From Dryococelus australis (taxonomy: Eukaryota > Arthropoda > Insecta > Phasmatodea > Phasmatidae), in contig CM057002.1 of the NCBI GenBank assembly GCA_029891345.1, positions 22,616,795 to 22,680,794 of the forward strand: a stretch of DNA of 64,000 nucleotides. The letters are read 5' to 3'. A program made the position numbers and the translations under genes. The stretch's first letter is position 1. Each line of letters begins with the position of its first letter. Below, in pieces: positions 31,101-42,670 of this stretch. The notes beneath the pieces were generated by a model. It was not told the DNA's origin. It saw only the letters and a program-made list of their open reading frames with translations, and did not search any database.

Positions 31101-32241
31101 CAAGCATTATTAAGACGACTTCGGCGAATGTCCATTATCAGTGCAGGTTATCAAGTCAGAATTCACTTGGAGTGAAGACAAGAAAAAAGAACCACGTTCG
31201 AATCGGCAGATTTTGTTCAAATACGACCGTTAGTCACGTGGTTAGTAACTTTATATTTCGTATTTTGTTCCTAATGCACCAAATACAAAAAAAAATTCCA
31301 CCGTTCAAGTTTGAACTTTTAATGCATGTCTCATTTTTAAAGGAACTACGTGAACTCTTAAGAATAAATATTTTAAATTGTGACAATACCAGTACCGCAG
31401 TTAAACGTCAATGGAGTAGTAATGTTTAGGGAATCTCGGGAAAGATTATACACGTATTAAATTTGTATATAACCATTGCAGTAACTGAAGTTTGTAATTC
31501 GATGTTTTTAGCTGTAGCCGCATTGACACGTGGTTACAAGAGCCAAATAAATGGCCACAGACCATATCCAATTCGAACCATGTCAGATTGAAAATTACAA
31601 ACTAACGAATTGACCAATTCGAGCGCGGCCTCTGAAAGAATTGCCAAACAAACACGTTTACATTTTACATTTAGACTACGAGTCGAGTTCCAGTGATTGA
31701 AACAACTGGTAAATAATTACGGCGTTCCAATTTCATGTTTTTTTTTTTTTTCGGGGTAGTTCATGACGTGTGTCGGGGAATTGGTCGGAGGGGTCTGAGG
31801 GGGAGGGGGTGTACAGTAGAGACTAAAATTGGTACGAGAGGTCATAACGGGGAGCGTCGTGCAACTTTCAGAAACCAATTATCTATTTTCCAATGAAAAA
31901 AGCAATCAAGATGTTATTTGCGTGCCATTTAATTTCTGCGACGCGAAAAAGCTCTCTTCGTGTCCCGCGACAGATTTATTTCGGTCTCTTCTCTGGGAAA
32001 TGAGCAGCGTGGGCAATGAGACGCTATCGCCAGACGCCGAAGAAATATTCGTCGTTTTGACATGACAAAAAAAAAAAAAAAAGTGACAAATATTGCTGAG
32101 AATGAAAAACATAAGCGGATATCAACGGAAGTCGAAATATATGACACCAGGAGAAGAAATTCTCAAGGAGACATCTGGACGCCGCCGGTGGTATCTGCTG
32201 CTAGCGAGGCATCCCGCCTAACAATAAGTAAGGATTGCAGC
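31101..32241. other. Unassigned sequence
   Basis: 31740-31755 is T-rich. 31830-32060 is moderately GC-balanced with overlapping frames on both strands, none recognised. Confidence 0.4.
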
Positions 32242-33075
32242 TATAGTACATTCGCCTCTTCTTCGCACTTTTTAAAATCTAACCTATGAAAAATCACTCC
32301 ATATATGACGTGTTTGGTTATTTCCTAAACATGACATGTGTCACGAACTTTTATACTGCTGTTAAAGGGTATTCACGATCAAGTGAGCACTTTTGAAATC
32401 AACCTTAGAAAAAAGTCACTGCTCCTAACTGCATATATTTCTTGGGCGCATTGAGTGACACGCGCCCAGTAAAGTTGGTAACGATGGATGGAAAGTAGTT
32501 CCCTATCGTAACGTCAAATAAAAAGTGTTAGGTAAACATTTGTGACAACTTTGGTTATTTCTTTGACTTTCTGTTTTTTTTTTAATGCACCGATGTGTTA
32601 AAATGAGCAGATTTGTAAAATATTTACTTTTCTAATAATTTCAGAGTTTCACTTGATGGACGCATGAATAAAGTGGCGAGACCCATGGCGGGAGAATACA
32701 CGAAGTGCATACAAGTAGATATTAGCAGGGCTTTCAAAAGTGCTCAGTTTACTGTGAACAGCCTATAATGTGAAAGTGCCTTATTTTTAGTTCTTCTGAA
32801 ATTATAATTTCATTCTATCACTGCGCGATAATAATTCATTTACAATTAAGATGAATAAAAACAGTAGGAAAACACGTAGGTTGGTAATGCCTAGCAAGAA
32901 ATTGTTCCTATGGGAAATGTCACTACAGTGAGTGTGCAGAAATGCGGGGTGCTGTCCCTATGGTGTCGTTTTCTACACTCGGTTCAGCTTTGTCCACGCG
33001 AGGAGGAAGAATATCGAGGAAGCAGAACTTCAGCAGGCCTCCCGGAAGGTTGGAAGTGACGGTGGACAGACTATA
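32242..33075 (-). mobile_element. TIR-B element interrupted by a TIR-A2 MITE
   Basis: Outer ends are tatagtacattcgcctc and ggtggacagactata. The B sequence runs to 32362 (ATATATGACGTGTTTGGTTA, TCCTAAACATGACATGTGTC) and resumes at 32768 (a GTTGGTAATGCCTAGCAAGA stretch, GAGGAAGAATATCGAGGAAG). The interruption is exactly one A2 element. Confidence 0.85.
32363..32767 (+). mobile_element. TIR-A2 MITE nested in TIR-B
   Basis: Left end attcacgatcaagtgagcac, right end actgtgaacagcctata. Full A2 core (a GGGCGCATTGAGTGACACGC stretch, GATGGACGCATGAATAAAG). Confidence 0.9.
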
Positions 33076-33379
33076 GTTAGAGAATCGGGCCAGACTTTCA
33101 ACGTGAATGAAACTAGAGTAACAAAGTACACTGCTGTATGTGCCTGGGCGTTGCCAGATCCGTAAGGTATTGAGTTCTTAATAACGTAAAATAACTGAAA
33201 TTAAAGAATTTCCTTAGAGTGTGTTTGACGTACACGTTTTCCCAATTTGCTGATCTACGAAAATGAACACCAATTTCGCAGTTCAAACGAAGCCTGTCGA
33301 GTGCTTTCAAGACGTCTTACGAACTACTAGGGCCATCTGTTTTTCGTGAAATAGTTTTAGACTCAAGTTTGAAAGCTTA

Positions 33380-33616
33380 CGTGCAAGCTGGAAAATTTTC
33401 ATTTAGCTACAGGCTGCTTGTCAGCGTGAGAGGACAATTCCGACTCGAGTTGGCCGATCAGAATGGAGTTACGCTGACACGTAAACACCCGCGTGATTGG
33501 CTAGCAGACACTGATGACGCGTGCGGTTTAAATTTTAAACCATCCAGCCACGAATACTGGTCCCGAACTAACGCGTTTTGTAGTACAACTTTTCGCGAAA
33601 AACAGGTGGCCCTTCT
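33380..33616. repeat. Dispersed repeat 'X', copy 1
   Basis: Shares with 39960-40170 a stretch containing TTTAAACCATCCAGCCACGAA, a CGAACTAACGCGTTTTG block and GTAGTACAACTTTTCGCG then AAAAACAGG. Class unknown. Confidence 0.5.
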
Positions 33617-33618
33617 CA

Positions 33619-34043
33619 TTAAAGGCTGTTCACGTTAAAGTGAGCACTTTTTGAAATCAAACTTAGAAAAAGACACTGCCCATACCTGCATATAGACTAC
33701 AACGGGCGCACTGAGTGACATGCACCCGGTAAAGTTGGTAACGACAGATGGAAAGTAGTTCCATAACGTCGAATAAAAAGTGTTAGGTAACCATTTGTGA
33801 TAACTTAAAATTATTTATTTCCGTTTATGTTATTTTAATGCATCAGATGTGTAAAAGCGAGCATATTTATAAAATATTTACTTTTATAATCAATTCACAG
33901 TTTCACTTGACCGACGCATGGATAAAGCGATGCGGCCCATATCAATGTTAATTTTGCTTTACACGGCAAAATACACAACTTACATACACGCAGATACTAA
34001 GCAGGGCTTTCAAAAGTGCTCGTTTTACCATGAACATCCTATA
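33619..34043 (+). mobile_element. TIR-A2 MITE, complete
   Basis: Left end ctgttcacgttaaagtgagc, right end ttaccatgaacatcctata. The core matches A2 throughout (CACCCGGTAAAGTTGGTAAC, CACTTGACCGACGCATGG). Confidence 0.9.
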
Positions 34044-34504
34044 TAAATACTGTTTCATAGTGTAAGGGGGAAACGTGAATATTGTTACTGGCGGGGCAAG
34101 GTTTCCTCAGAGTCCTGTCGTTTTCCCTCAGCCTTCATTCCCTCGTTGTTTACTGTCGATCATATTTCACCAACGTCGATTCTAGGCGCCCTACAAATAT
34201 CACCACTGCACTCTCAGCTAAAGAGATATAGTCCATTAACAGTTGATTGCAACTTTTCTGAGACGGTGCTGAAGTTCTGCTTCCAGAGTATTCCTCCGCC
34301 TCATGCAAACAAAGTTAAAATAAGTCTAAAAAAATTACAGAACAGGAACCAGTCACCGCATTTGTGCGCATTCGGTGTAGTAATATTTTGCACAAGAATT
34401 ATTTCTTACTACGGATTGAAACACACCTATTTTATTAAATATTACAATTTATACATAAAATATACGCAAGTGTTCAACTTAACTAAAAATTAGTTGAAGA
34501 AATG

Positions 34505-34738
34505 TGGATGGCCCTTAACATCGATCTTGAGAGCCGATGAGGGTTATTGAGGCGAGTATGGAGCAGCGCCGGAACGAAGGGACGGGGGAAGCCGGAGATC
34601 CCCGAGAAAACCCGCCGACCAACGACATCGTCAGGTACGATTCCCACATCCAGAAATCCGGAGTGACCCGATCGGGGATTGAACCCGGATAGCCTTGGTG
34701 GGAGGCGAGCAGGCTAACCGCTCAACCACAGTAGCACC
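34505..34738 (-). mobile_element. tRNA-derived SINE (family 1) nested in TIR-B
   Basis: Reverse-complemented: head GTGGTTGAGCGGTTAGCCTG, a B-box-like GGTTCAATCCCC, body GGCGGGTTTTCTCGGGGATC, CATCGGCTCTCAAGATCG and a TTAAGGGCC tail. It includes the approximately 60-bp segment missing from the copy at 5638-5790. Confidence 0.9.
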
Positions 34739-34802
34739 CTATAAATGAGTTACTTTAAAGTTAACACAAGTATAAAACACTTGTGATACAAGCCATATGT
34801 AG

Positions 34803-35040
34803 TATAGGCTGTTCACTATAAAATGAGTACTTTTTAAGGCCCTTCTAAATTGTTCCTTCCATCCTATTTCCATCTTCCTGCTGCTTTTTAATATAAAATT
34901 GATTTGTGACGACTAAACACAGTGTATACATTTCACCACCCTCAAAATTTAATGCCTGATGCATTAATATATATTTATTAGTGGTCAAAACCTGTTTACA
35001 GGACCTTAAAAAGTGCTCACTTTACCGTGAACATCCTATA
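34803..35040 (-). mobile_element. TIR-A1 MITE nested in TIR-B
   Basis: Left end ctgttcactataaaatgagt, right end actttaccgtgaacatccta. Reverse-oriented core like the copy at 21171-21413. Confidence 0.9.
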
Positions 35041-35121
35041 AACAACTAAGCACGTCATGCATAGAATGGTTTTTTAAAGGTTTGATACAAAAAAACGTGA
35101 AGAAACCGCAAATAGACTATA

Positions 35122-36231
35122 TTCGGATAAACGCCAAGAAAAGGGATAGAAGAGAGATGAAAGGGGGTTGACCAAGCACGGGGGAAAGGAAGGGGGTTGC
35201 AGTATTTCCCGGCGTCATGATTGGCTGGCACATGGCCCACGATATCGCCGGGCGCTCATCTTTACGACACGTTCCTTGGAAGGGTGGAGAGACACTGGCA
35301 GGAGAGGGTACGATGCGCCCCGATAGCGGAAACGCGCGCGCCCATAATGCACCGCTCAGACGAGGGTGGCTCGACGACAGGCAGTGTAAGGGTTGGGGGT
35401 AGCTCAGCCAGCTGACAGACACACCGGCTCCCCTGAACAGGGGTGGCCAGTACCTGGTCTGGCCCGCTTCCTACCACGCCGTTCAACCGCATCATTTTAT
35501 TGTGCGGCTGGGTTTTGCATGCTTCACGTTAATTTTTTATTTCAATAGCTGAAAGAAATGTATACATGGGTAGCTAACGGGGAGCGGGGGTTGAAGAAGG
35601 TGGAGTGGGGGAGCTCCCCCTTCTGTATAATGCTTATTTTGCCAAGGTATTATGACAAGTCATTAGATATATTTAAAAATGAATCGCCTGCCAAGCTTCT
35701 GAAGTAGCTTGGATGATATCGTGGCACATTCTAACGACGCAAAAGGGAACTAACTATAGGTGTAAGCTAAAGCTCCTATCCCATTCGCAAACCCTGCTCC
35801 CCTCCCCCCTTCGCCAAACATAAATCGTCGCTACGCCCCTGGAAGGATCACACATAAGTAAATATTTGAAGTCTAATGATTATAGTTTTCAAGAAATAAT
35901 ACCGAAAAGTACAACATTTCTGGATATTGGAGCTTAAGTTTTGAAGTGCGTAATTAACTTTGCCAAATAAATCGCATGTCACGTGAACAATGTCATATAC
36001 AAAACATGTTAATTAAGTATCAAGAATATTTCACAATGAGTTCGTGGGTATTTTTAATTAGCTATTGATAGTGTTGCCTACACATTTTTGTTAGTCCAAG
36101 ACGAACTAGTAAATATCAATATTATTTTCTCTCGGACGAATAAAAATGTGTTGGCGAAAACATTAATAGATATTTTAAAATATATTCTGGATGCCAGTAC
36201 CCGAGTACAGATTGTTAAATATCCTTGATCC
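35122..36231. other. Unassigned; GC-rich at 35150-35520
   Basis: 35150-35520 is GC-rich with frames open on both strands. 35600-35830 has C/G-rich runs and ends CGCTACGCCCCTGG. No gene recognised. Confidence 0.35.
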
Positions 36232-36474
36232 AGGGTATTCACGGTAAAGTGAACAGTTTTTATTAAGGGCCCTGCTATATTTAATCTTTCAGCTAATTTC
36301 CACCTTTCCACCAATTTTTAATACAAACATTGCCGTGTGACTAAAACACACAATGTATACATTTCACCATCCTCAAAAATTAACGTCTGAGGCTGCATTA
36401 AAATATACTTAATTGTTGTTAATGTCTTTTGGGAGGGCCTTAACAAGGGCTCACTTTACCGTGAATAGCATATA
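36232..36474 (-). mobile_element. TIR-A1 MITE, complete
   Basis: Left end agggtattcacggtaaagtg, right end actttaccgtgaatagcata. Reverse-oriented A1 core (CACCATCCTCAAAAATTAAC, GTCTTTTGGGAGGGCC). Confidence 0.9.
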
Positions 36475-37862
36475 CTTCAAACTTGGTCTCCCATGTTCTG
36501 AACCTTCCGAATTTCGGTGTTATATTTTGAAAACTATTATCATTTGACTACGAATATTTACTTTTATGTGACCCTTGTATAAAGCTCTTTCGGATAGTAA
36601 AATTTAAAAAAATATTGTAAAATATTTGGGCGGTAAGAATCGTTCTCATCCACCACGTGGAAGTTTCCATTTATGTACCGTAAATCTATTTTCAATTAAA
36701 TTATGAAATATTTAGTACAGTACGTTTACACTATACAAATGGCTTTGACTGTAACTGTCTAATCTTATCCACGCGTTATCATGTAATTGTGAAACGCCAA
36801 GAATAATCTAATCGATGCTGTACTAATCACGTTATTATTACTTGACACAGGTTCTCCGAATTTCTGTATGTTCTACACCGGAATGTATATTGCCAGAGAG
36901 GTAGCGATAGTTGTATTTTCGTAATAAGTGAGCCTAAGCAACTGAAATAAGCTAAAAACCAGCAATTCAACAACCCCAAGCCGTGTGAGGCGGGGAATAA
37001 GTTTTCCGGCTACCTAGTCCTTCAAACTGTAAGCAGATGTTCACATTAAAAAAAACTCTTAAATTGACCAATATTTTTTTATACGTTTATACGAGTATTA
37101 TTTAAGGAACTATTTACGCCCGAAGACTTTTTTTTTTTCAGTTTTATAACCCCTTCTCTAAGAGGGGAAATTGACAAAAAAACTACGCCATTTTACATCA
37201 AACAACATGTCACTAACACTTTGAGGTCGGCACACTTCTATTAGTTTCAAAGACAAGCTAGACGTTAGTTACCTATGTCCACCGCGGCAGGGATACCAAG
37301 TTCTATTGGTCCCTATTGTAACTTAATGCCATTATATTGGCCAAAACGACACCAGTATTTCCGTATTGGCCGGCTGTGAACCAAATGATCTTTCATACGT
37401 AACAAGATGTACATGCAACCGTATTCATTTCAGTAACTGTGAAAAATGGTGTCGTTTATTTACAAAGGTCGTTGTTGATGTTGTGTTGGTTCCTATTTTA
37501 AATTAAAGAGTTGGTGCAAGTATATAAAAGAAGTTCTGTTTTTTTTTTTTGTGTGTGGAAACGATCCAACGGATTTTGTCCGAACTACACTCGGGTATAG
37601 TCCTCAAAGTGATACTTCTTTTTCTTCGTAAAAACCGCGGGGTTTTGAGGTTGACATGAAATGAAAAGGAAAATCACGCCGTAGTCGAAACACGCGAATA
37701 TCACAGTTGTTTCTGGTAGTTCCTGAGCCAACGTTGGGGTTGCGGACACGCCCAGAAACCGAAAACCTGTCAAATGAAACCGTGAAATTACTATCCACAT
37801 CACTGATGCACATTGATTACACCTTTAATAGTACCTGAAATATGAAGAATTACGTTTCCTGA
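36475..37862. other. Unassigned AT-rich sequence
   Basis: No gene or element recognised. T-runs near 37130 and 37540. Confidence 0.4.
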
Positions 37863-37927
37863 TTCTCTGAAGGGAAAAAGTAACTTTGGGCCTCAGAAGT
37901 GCTCACGTTACCGCGAACAGCATTTAG
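37863..37927 (+). mobile_element. TIR-A1 right-end fragment
   Basis: Reads GGGAAAAAGTAACTTTGGGC, CTCAGAAGTGCTCACGTTAC, cgcgaacagcattta: the last 65 bp of an A1 element. Confidence 0.75.
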
Positions 37928-37976
37928 TTGTACTTCAGCCAGGGTTTTCGCATACGCCCAACTACACACGGTTACG

Positions 37977-38001
37977 TTTTTTTTTTTTTTTTTTTTTTTT
38001 T
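37977..38001. repeat. Poly-T tract
   Basis: A run of more than 20 T, followed about 150 bp later by a C12 tract (38153-38165). Confidence 0.9.
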
Positions 38002-38282
38002 CCCCACCGAAGGTTTAATTACCAGTGAGGCGGCAGTACTTTTAAAAATTTATTTCTCTTGGCCTCGGTTCTGCGTGTTGCTCGCTGTTATCTGCCCGCA
38101 CGCGACTTGCACACTGCTCCAACTTGATATGAAGTAGTTAAAGGGCAGCCCCCACCCCCCCCCCCTCATCTTCAAAAAAAAAATATACCAACCATAACAC
38201 AGTCCCACAACACTCGCGACCTCGTCGATTGCCGACTGGACATGCCAACCACCCATTGCCTTCCTAGGTCGTGTTTCCTCCT

Positions 38283-38523
38283 ATAGGCTGTTCACAGTAA
38301 AGTGAGCACTTTCGAAAGACCTCTCATTTGGAATAAAAGTAGAAATATATATTCAATTTTAGCCTTGGACGTTAACTTCCGAATACGGTGGAATACACAC
38401 TGCGTTTATTACTTACGCTGCAACATTTATTTAAGAAAGGTGGTTAAAGGATTTAAAAAAATGGCTGAAAGGAAAAAGTAACTAGGACTTCAAAAGTGCT
38501 CACTTTACCGTGAACGGCCTATA
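38283..38523 (+). mobile_element. TIR-A1 MITE, complete, close to consensus
   Basis: Left end ctgttcacagtaaagtgagc, right end actttaccgtgaacggccta. The core has every A1 landmark (an AGCCTTGGACGTTAACTTCC stretch, GGTGGTTAAAGGATTTAAA, GGCTGAAAGGAAAAAGTAAC). Confidence 0.95.
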
Positions 38524-38599
38524 CCACAACTACGAACATGCGAAACGTCTATACGCTGTTCTATAGTTAATTGAGCCCGTGTTTTAAGATCTACTTCTA

Positions 38600-38639
38600 G
38601 CTTCTACTCTACACCACACTCGGAAGTTAACCTTTGAGG

Positions 38640-38688
<49 letters not shown>

Positions 38689-38729
38689 AAGCTATCAAAA
38701 GTGGTCACTTTACCATGAAGAGCCTATAC
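38600..38729 (-). mobile_element. TIR-A fragment interrupted by (TA)n
   Basis: Reverse A1 text (CACACTCGGAAGTTAACCTT) followed by a TA microsatellite (about 38640-38684) and the right end agtggtcactttaccatgaa. Its left part (TAAGATCTACTTCTAG) is more like A2, so it may be a recombinant or two juxtaposed fragments. Confidence 0.6.
38640..38684. repeat. (TA)n microsatellite inside a MITE
   Basis: About 20 uninterrupted TA units. It replaces the AT-rich segment of the surrounding A element. Confidence 0.9.
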
Positions 38730-39466
38730 CAAGCTTCCAGCGACGGTGTTTGAATGATGAATCTATGATCAAAAAAATTCCTTTCCCATGCATAAAGTTT
38801 CAAGATAACTGTTTCAAACCGAATATATACCGCGTGACATTTCTTAAGGAATACTGGCACGTTAATAAATCTTGCGGGGTTTTGTGTGTTTTTTTTTCTA
38901 ATATTCATATTGAAATTCACATTTTTTTAAAATAAATAATGATTTTTTAAAATTAATTTCTTAACGTAGCATTATTTGCTGAGAAAGTATCACAGAATAC
39001 ATTTTTGTTCGTAAAAGTTATCTTCAAAATTGGTTAATTGCGACGGAATTACTTCAACATAGGTTCCCCATTTATGGTGAAATATGGTCGCCGTTTTGGA
39101 TGTGCGCGTATTTTCCTCCATAACTTAATTTCCTTACTCAACATTTAAAAGCCATGCTAATGAAGGCATATGGAACATTTTTACAGTCATTTCGAAATGC
39201 AACTTATTTTGTTACATGATTAGTTTCGCATCAAATATTACCCAATTATTCACTAGGGCCAATCCCACATGGAAAAATACAGGTATAATTGAAACTACAT
39301 AGATATTTAAAAAATCGTTAAGTAATCCTTTACGTAATGACTATCTTTGATTTTTTATGCCTGGTAATAAATTTTCATTACGAAGATTTGTAAGAAAAAT
39401 CGAAGATGGAATGGATACTATATCCCTTTAAACCCCATACCTGCAGGTTTAGTAGTTATAATACAT
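38730..39466. other. Unassigned AT-rich sequence
   Basis: No gene or element recognised. Confidence 0.4.
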
Positions 39467-39837
39467 TCACGATTACTTTACACTTTTTCCGAGGCCCTGG
39501 TAAGTTCTACTTTCACGATATTCCTCCGCCTCGTGCAAACTAAGCTTAACTACCTCTAGAAAATTACACCAAAGGACAACGCACCGAATTCGTGCGCACT
39601 CAGTTGTAATGATACTCTGCATGAGAACTATTTCTTACTAGGCGCTACCAACACACATGTTTTATCACTGTTTTACTAGTATTTATCATAAATGAAATAT
39701 TGTAATTTATAAATACAATACAGGAGCATAGGTGTAAAACGCTTGTGATACAGGATATGTAGGAAATAACTAAACACAACCTACATGCGGTGATTTTTGA
39801 AAGGTTTAATTTAAAAATGGCGAAGGAACCACTACAG
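39467..39837 (+). mobile_element. TIR-B element, essentially complete
   Basis: Starts tataatacattcacgattac and ends gcgaaggaaccactacagc. The core is intact: ATTCCTCCGCCTCGTGCAAA, ATTCGTGCGCACTCAG, CATGAGAACTATTTCTTAC, AAACGCTTGTGATACAGG, a TGATTTTTGAAAGGTTTAAT stretch. Confidence 0.85.
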
Positions 39838-39959
39838 CGCCCGTAACAGAGAGTGATTTTTTTTTTCAAAGATTGGTCACTACGGACAGGTGTACTTCGC
39901 GATGGTATTTTTTTTTTGGTCATGCTAGACTTCAATATCCTACGTCCACAACCACAGCT

Positions 39960-40213
39960 TCCTTTCATTATTGGCCGCGTGTCTACCTGAGAAGACATGT
40001 TCCCATTTTACTGGGCCAATCGTAATAAAGAACTCCGACACTGAACGTCCATGATTTGAGCACATGAGAAACGTGGCATTTAAAATCATCCAACCACGAA
40101 AGTGCACATGAACTGAAGTGTTTCGGAGTACAACTGGCCTTGAAATATTTTCGCGGAAAACACCTATCCCTATTGATCACGAAAGTGTTTTACTTTATCG
40201 TGAACGGACTACA
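39960..40213. repeat. Dispersed repeat 'X', copy 2, ending in a TIR-A-like end
   Basis: Shares TTGGCCGCGTGT, a CTGGGCCAATC block, GTGGCATTTAAAATCATCCA and GAGTACAACT...TTTTCGCGGAAAAC with copies at 33380 and 62640. It runs into a degraded TIR-A-type end at 40176-40213 (actttatcgtgaacggacta). Confidence 0.5.
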
Positions 40214-40560
40214 TACCTTTATTTTTTTTATCGCAACAGCGTGCGCGCGAGTGCACGACCGCGTTTGAGAGACACTTTCTTCAGTCTCCCGAGCCGAAGT
40301 AAGCCGTAACGATCCCGAGATTACCGCGCCGCAGTTCCTGAAATAGCGCCGTCGCATAAGATCGCGCGGCGCGATCTCTATTCGCGGTGCTGCTGCACCG
40401 GCGAGCGTTGGTTTCGAGCTGTCGCGTGTCGCATCCCCGTTCTGGAGGTCGTGGCTTCCAGCGAGAGTTGAAACACATCCACGAGGCGCTCAATAGCCGA
40501 GGTTTTCAGCTGTGACGGGAATGTAACATCGCGGGGGGAAACATAATTTACTGACAACAG
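40214..40560. other. CpG-rich unassigned stretch with a palindrome
   Basis: CpG-rich. AGATCGCGCGGCGCGATCT (about 40358-40376) is a perfect 9-bp-arm palindrome with a 1-base centre. No coding frame recognised on either strand. Confidence 0.3.
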
Positions 40561-40600
40561 GTACTGCAGCAGTGTCTACTCAGTTATTTCTATGGCAATT

Positions 40601-40855
40601 AGTGGTCGCGGTGGCCGGGCGGTTAGCCCACTCGCCTCCCACCAAGGCGGGTCAATCCCCGGCCGGGTCATCGGATTTTCGCAAGAGGGAATCTTGCCGG
40701 ACGATGCCCTTGGGCGGCGGGTTTTCTCGGGGATCTCCCCGTTTCTCCCGCCCTTTCATTCAGGCGCTGCTCCAAACTCACCTCACTACACCCTCATCGG
40801 CTCTCAAGACATCGACATTTAAAGGCACCCAAATCTCTCCTCTCCACTCCACAAA
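40601..40855 (+). mobile_element. tRNA-derived SINE (family 1), full length with tail
   Basis: Reference copy. tRNA-like head TCGCGGTGGCCGGGCGGTTA with CACTCGCCTCCCACCAAGG and a B-box-like GGTCAATCCCC; then TCATCGGATTTTCGCAAGAG, CTTGCCGGACGATGCC, GGCGGGTTTTCTCGGGGATC, a CGGCGCTGCTCC-like segment, CATCGGCTCTCAAGACATCG and the tail GGCACCCAAATCTCTCCTCT. Length about 255 bp. The tail is not poly-A, which is unusual for a LINE-mobilised SINE. Confidence 0.9.
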
Positions 40856-41343
40856 AAGATTTCATTAATTAATATACCCGTATTGGAGTTTACGTTTTTA
40901 ACAGACTTTGACTCCAAAGCCTTGTTTTATGGCTAGAGACCTGAAGAATTCGGGAGCTCAATGACCTGCAGGCTAGCCTGTATAGTCTTTATGTACAAAT
41001 ATGCCGATATCAACAGCACATTGGTTGTCCGCTATCACAGTGGAAGGCGATAATTGGACACCGTTCTCCAGGAGGTGTCAAACACCGTGTGGACAAATGG
41101 CTAAAGTTATGTAAGCCCACTTTTTTTTATAATAGCTTGTCCCGAAATGAATCCGTTAATTCCTCAGGTCTCTATTTATGGCACATCTCGTGGTCATCGT
41201 GTACGTAAACAGTTCCAACTTGCACTACGGCAATTAACTGTGCCATAAATAATTCTTACTTCCAGTCTGATACTTTTCGTTATGTACACGTTTTTCATCA
41301 TGAACCGAGCTTTGACGAAGAGGAGAGGGAGGGGGAGAGAGAA

Positions 41344-41396
<53 letters not shown>

Positions 41397-42349
41397 TCCG
41401 CAACAGTGCAGTGAGAACACTGCACAAACTAGATTTTTTTTTTCCTTCACAGACTGTGGCCTGTGGCCGTTTCAATTGACCTGTGAGAATTCCTATACTC
41501 CAGTACACAGAAATGTTTTGATTCGTCGCGCGTAAAAAAAAATACATTGGGGAAAACGTAGAAACTAGAAAAATTCGCTGATTTTGCACCGCGTCTAATC
41601 ATAAGTTACATTTCCCTCGTTTTTTTTTGGGGGGGGGGGGGGGCAAAGGTATTTAATTTCAGGACCTCCTGTTTGAATGGTTTATCAACATAGGTACCAT
41701 TTCTATGAGTCTCCGGTTCTATCACAGAGAGCTTGTTTTGTATTTTCTTTGCAGACTGGGATTAATCCAGACCTGTCGTAATGACAATCTGTTGTATTAT
41801 AGACTGTAGACATGAGACATAATAGGCAACTTCTTCCTTCCATTATCATTAGTAACAGCGGATGTGCCTGGTACGTGAAGACGATTGGGCTTCGTGTGTT
41901 TTATTAAGAAAGAAATATTGCGTGAGTGCTGTCATTATTATTTGTTCGTCTCGTCGGTGGGAGAAAGGAGGGGGAGGGGGGAACACAAGGTAAAAACTTG
42001 AAAAATTTGTCCACGTGACAGCATCCCCAATCCGAAAATTCCTACCCCCCACTCCGTCATGAATCACGGAAAAATGATGAGCGATACTTATTTTTTTCCC
42101 CCGGTTGCCTTAACGTCGGCCACAGGCCGTCCCCACCCCCCTTCCCCGGGCCTACAGATTTATATCCACCTTTCATGTTTAATGGAAGGTCGTATATAAA
42201 AGTACAAAAATCCAATCCATTTTTCTGCCGCCGTCCCGAAATAACATATAAACCTGAAGTCCGTCCTGAAAGGTCGAGCTAGGAGGGAGGTTTGTTATTC
42301 CGGTATCGGCGGGCGAAGGAAGGGGGTGGTTGAAGAAGAAGGGGAAAAA
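40856..42349. other. Unassigned with simple repeats
   Basis: Contains the GA-rich tract at 41319-41393 and a T/G homopolymer pair near 41620-41645. No gene recognised. Confidence 0.4.
41319..41393. repeat. (GA)n microsatellite
   Basis: Interrupted GA/GAGG repeat, longest pure stretch about 16 units. Confidence 0.9.
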
Positions 42350-42670
42350 ATATATAATGGCCGCAGGAAAAGAGCAAAGGGCGATGGGTAGGATGCGTGC
42401 GCGCGACGACATAGCCTCCCAGCCGCATATCTTATTCACCGCGGCCGCGCGGCGGGCGATGCGTATCGAGATGTCGAGAACAATCACTCTGCGAAGGTCG
42501 ATACGGAACGAGATGTCGAGAACCATCTCTCTGCGAAGGTCGATACGGAACGGTAAAGGGGGTGCCGCGAGGCGAGGCAGGCCTAGTGTGCGGCCGAAAA
42601 CATTTCCTGCTGACATAATGGCAGCGACCAAACCCCATTTTTTTTTTTTAAGAGGAAAAGGAGCATTCCC
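42350..42670. other. CpG-rich segment with a two-copy 42-bp tandem repeat
   Basis: GAGATGTCGAGAACAATC...GCGAAGGTCGATACGGAAC occurs at 42468 and again at 42510 (period 42, two substitutions). It lies in a CpG-rich block with a GCGGCCGCGCGGC core. Frames are open on both strands but neither product is recognised. Confidence 0.4.

Larger units (their letters stand above)
34227..35121 (+). mobile_element. TIR-B element carrying two insertions
   Basis: Starts tatagtccattaacagttga and ends gtgaagaaaccgcaaatagactata (the last 20 bases being the terminal repeat). The B core is split by a SINE (34505-34738) and by a TIR-A1 MITE (34803-35040). The host sequence continues correctly across both: TTAGTTGAAGAAATGTGG / GAGTTACTTTAAAGTTAAC, and GATACAAGCCATATGTAG / AACAACTAAGCACGTCATGC. 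Confidence 0.85.

Noticed and set aside
41194-41589. Serine/leucine-rich ORF
   Set aside because: Generated by the (GA)n microsatellite read on the minus strand.
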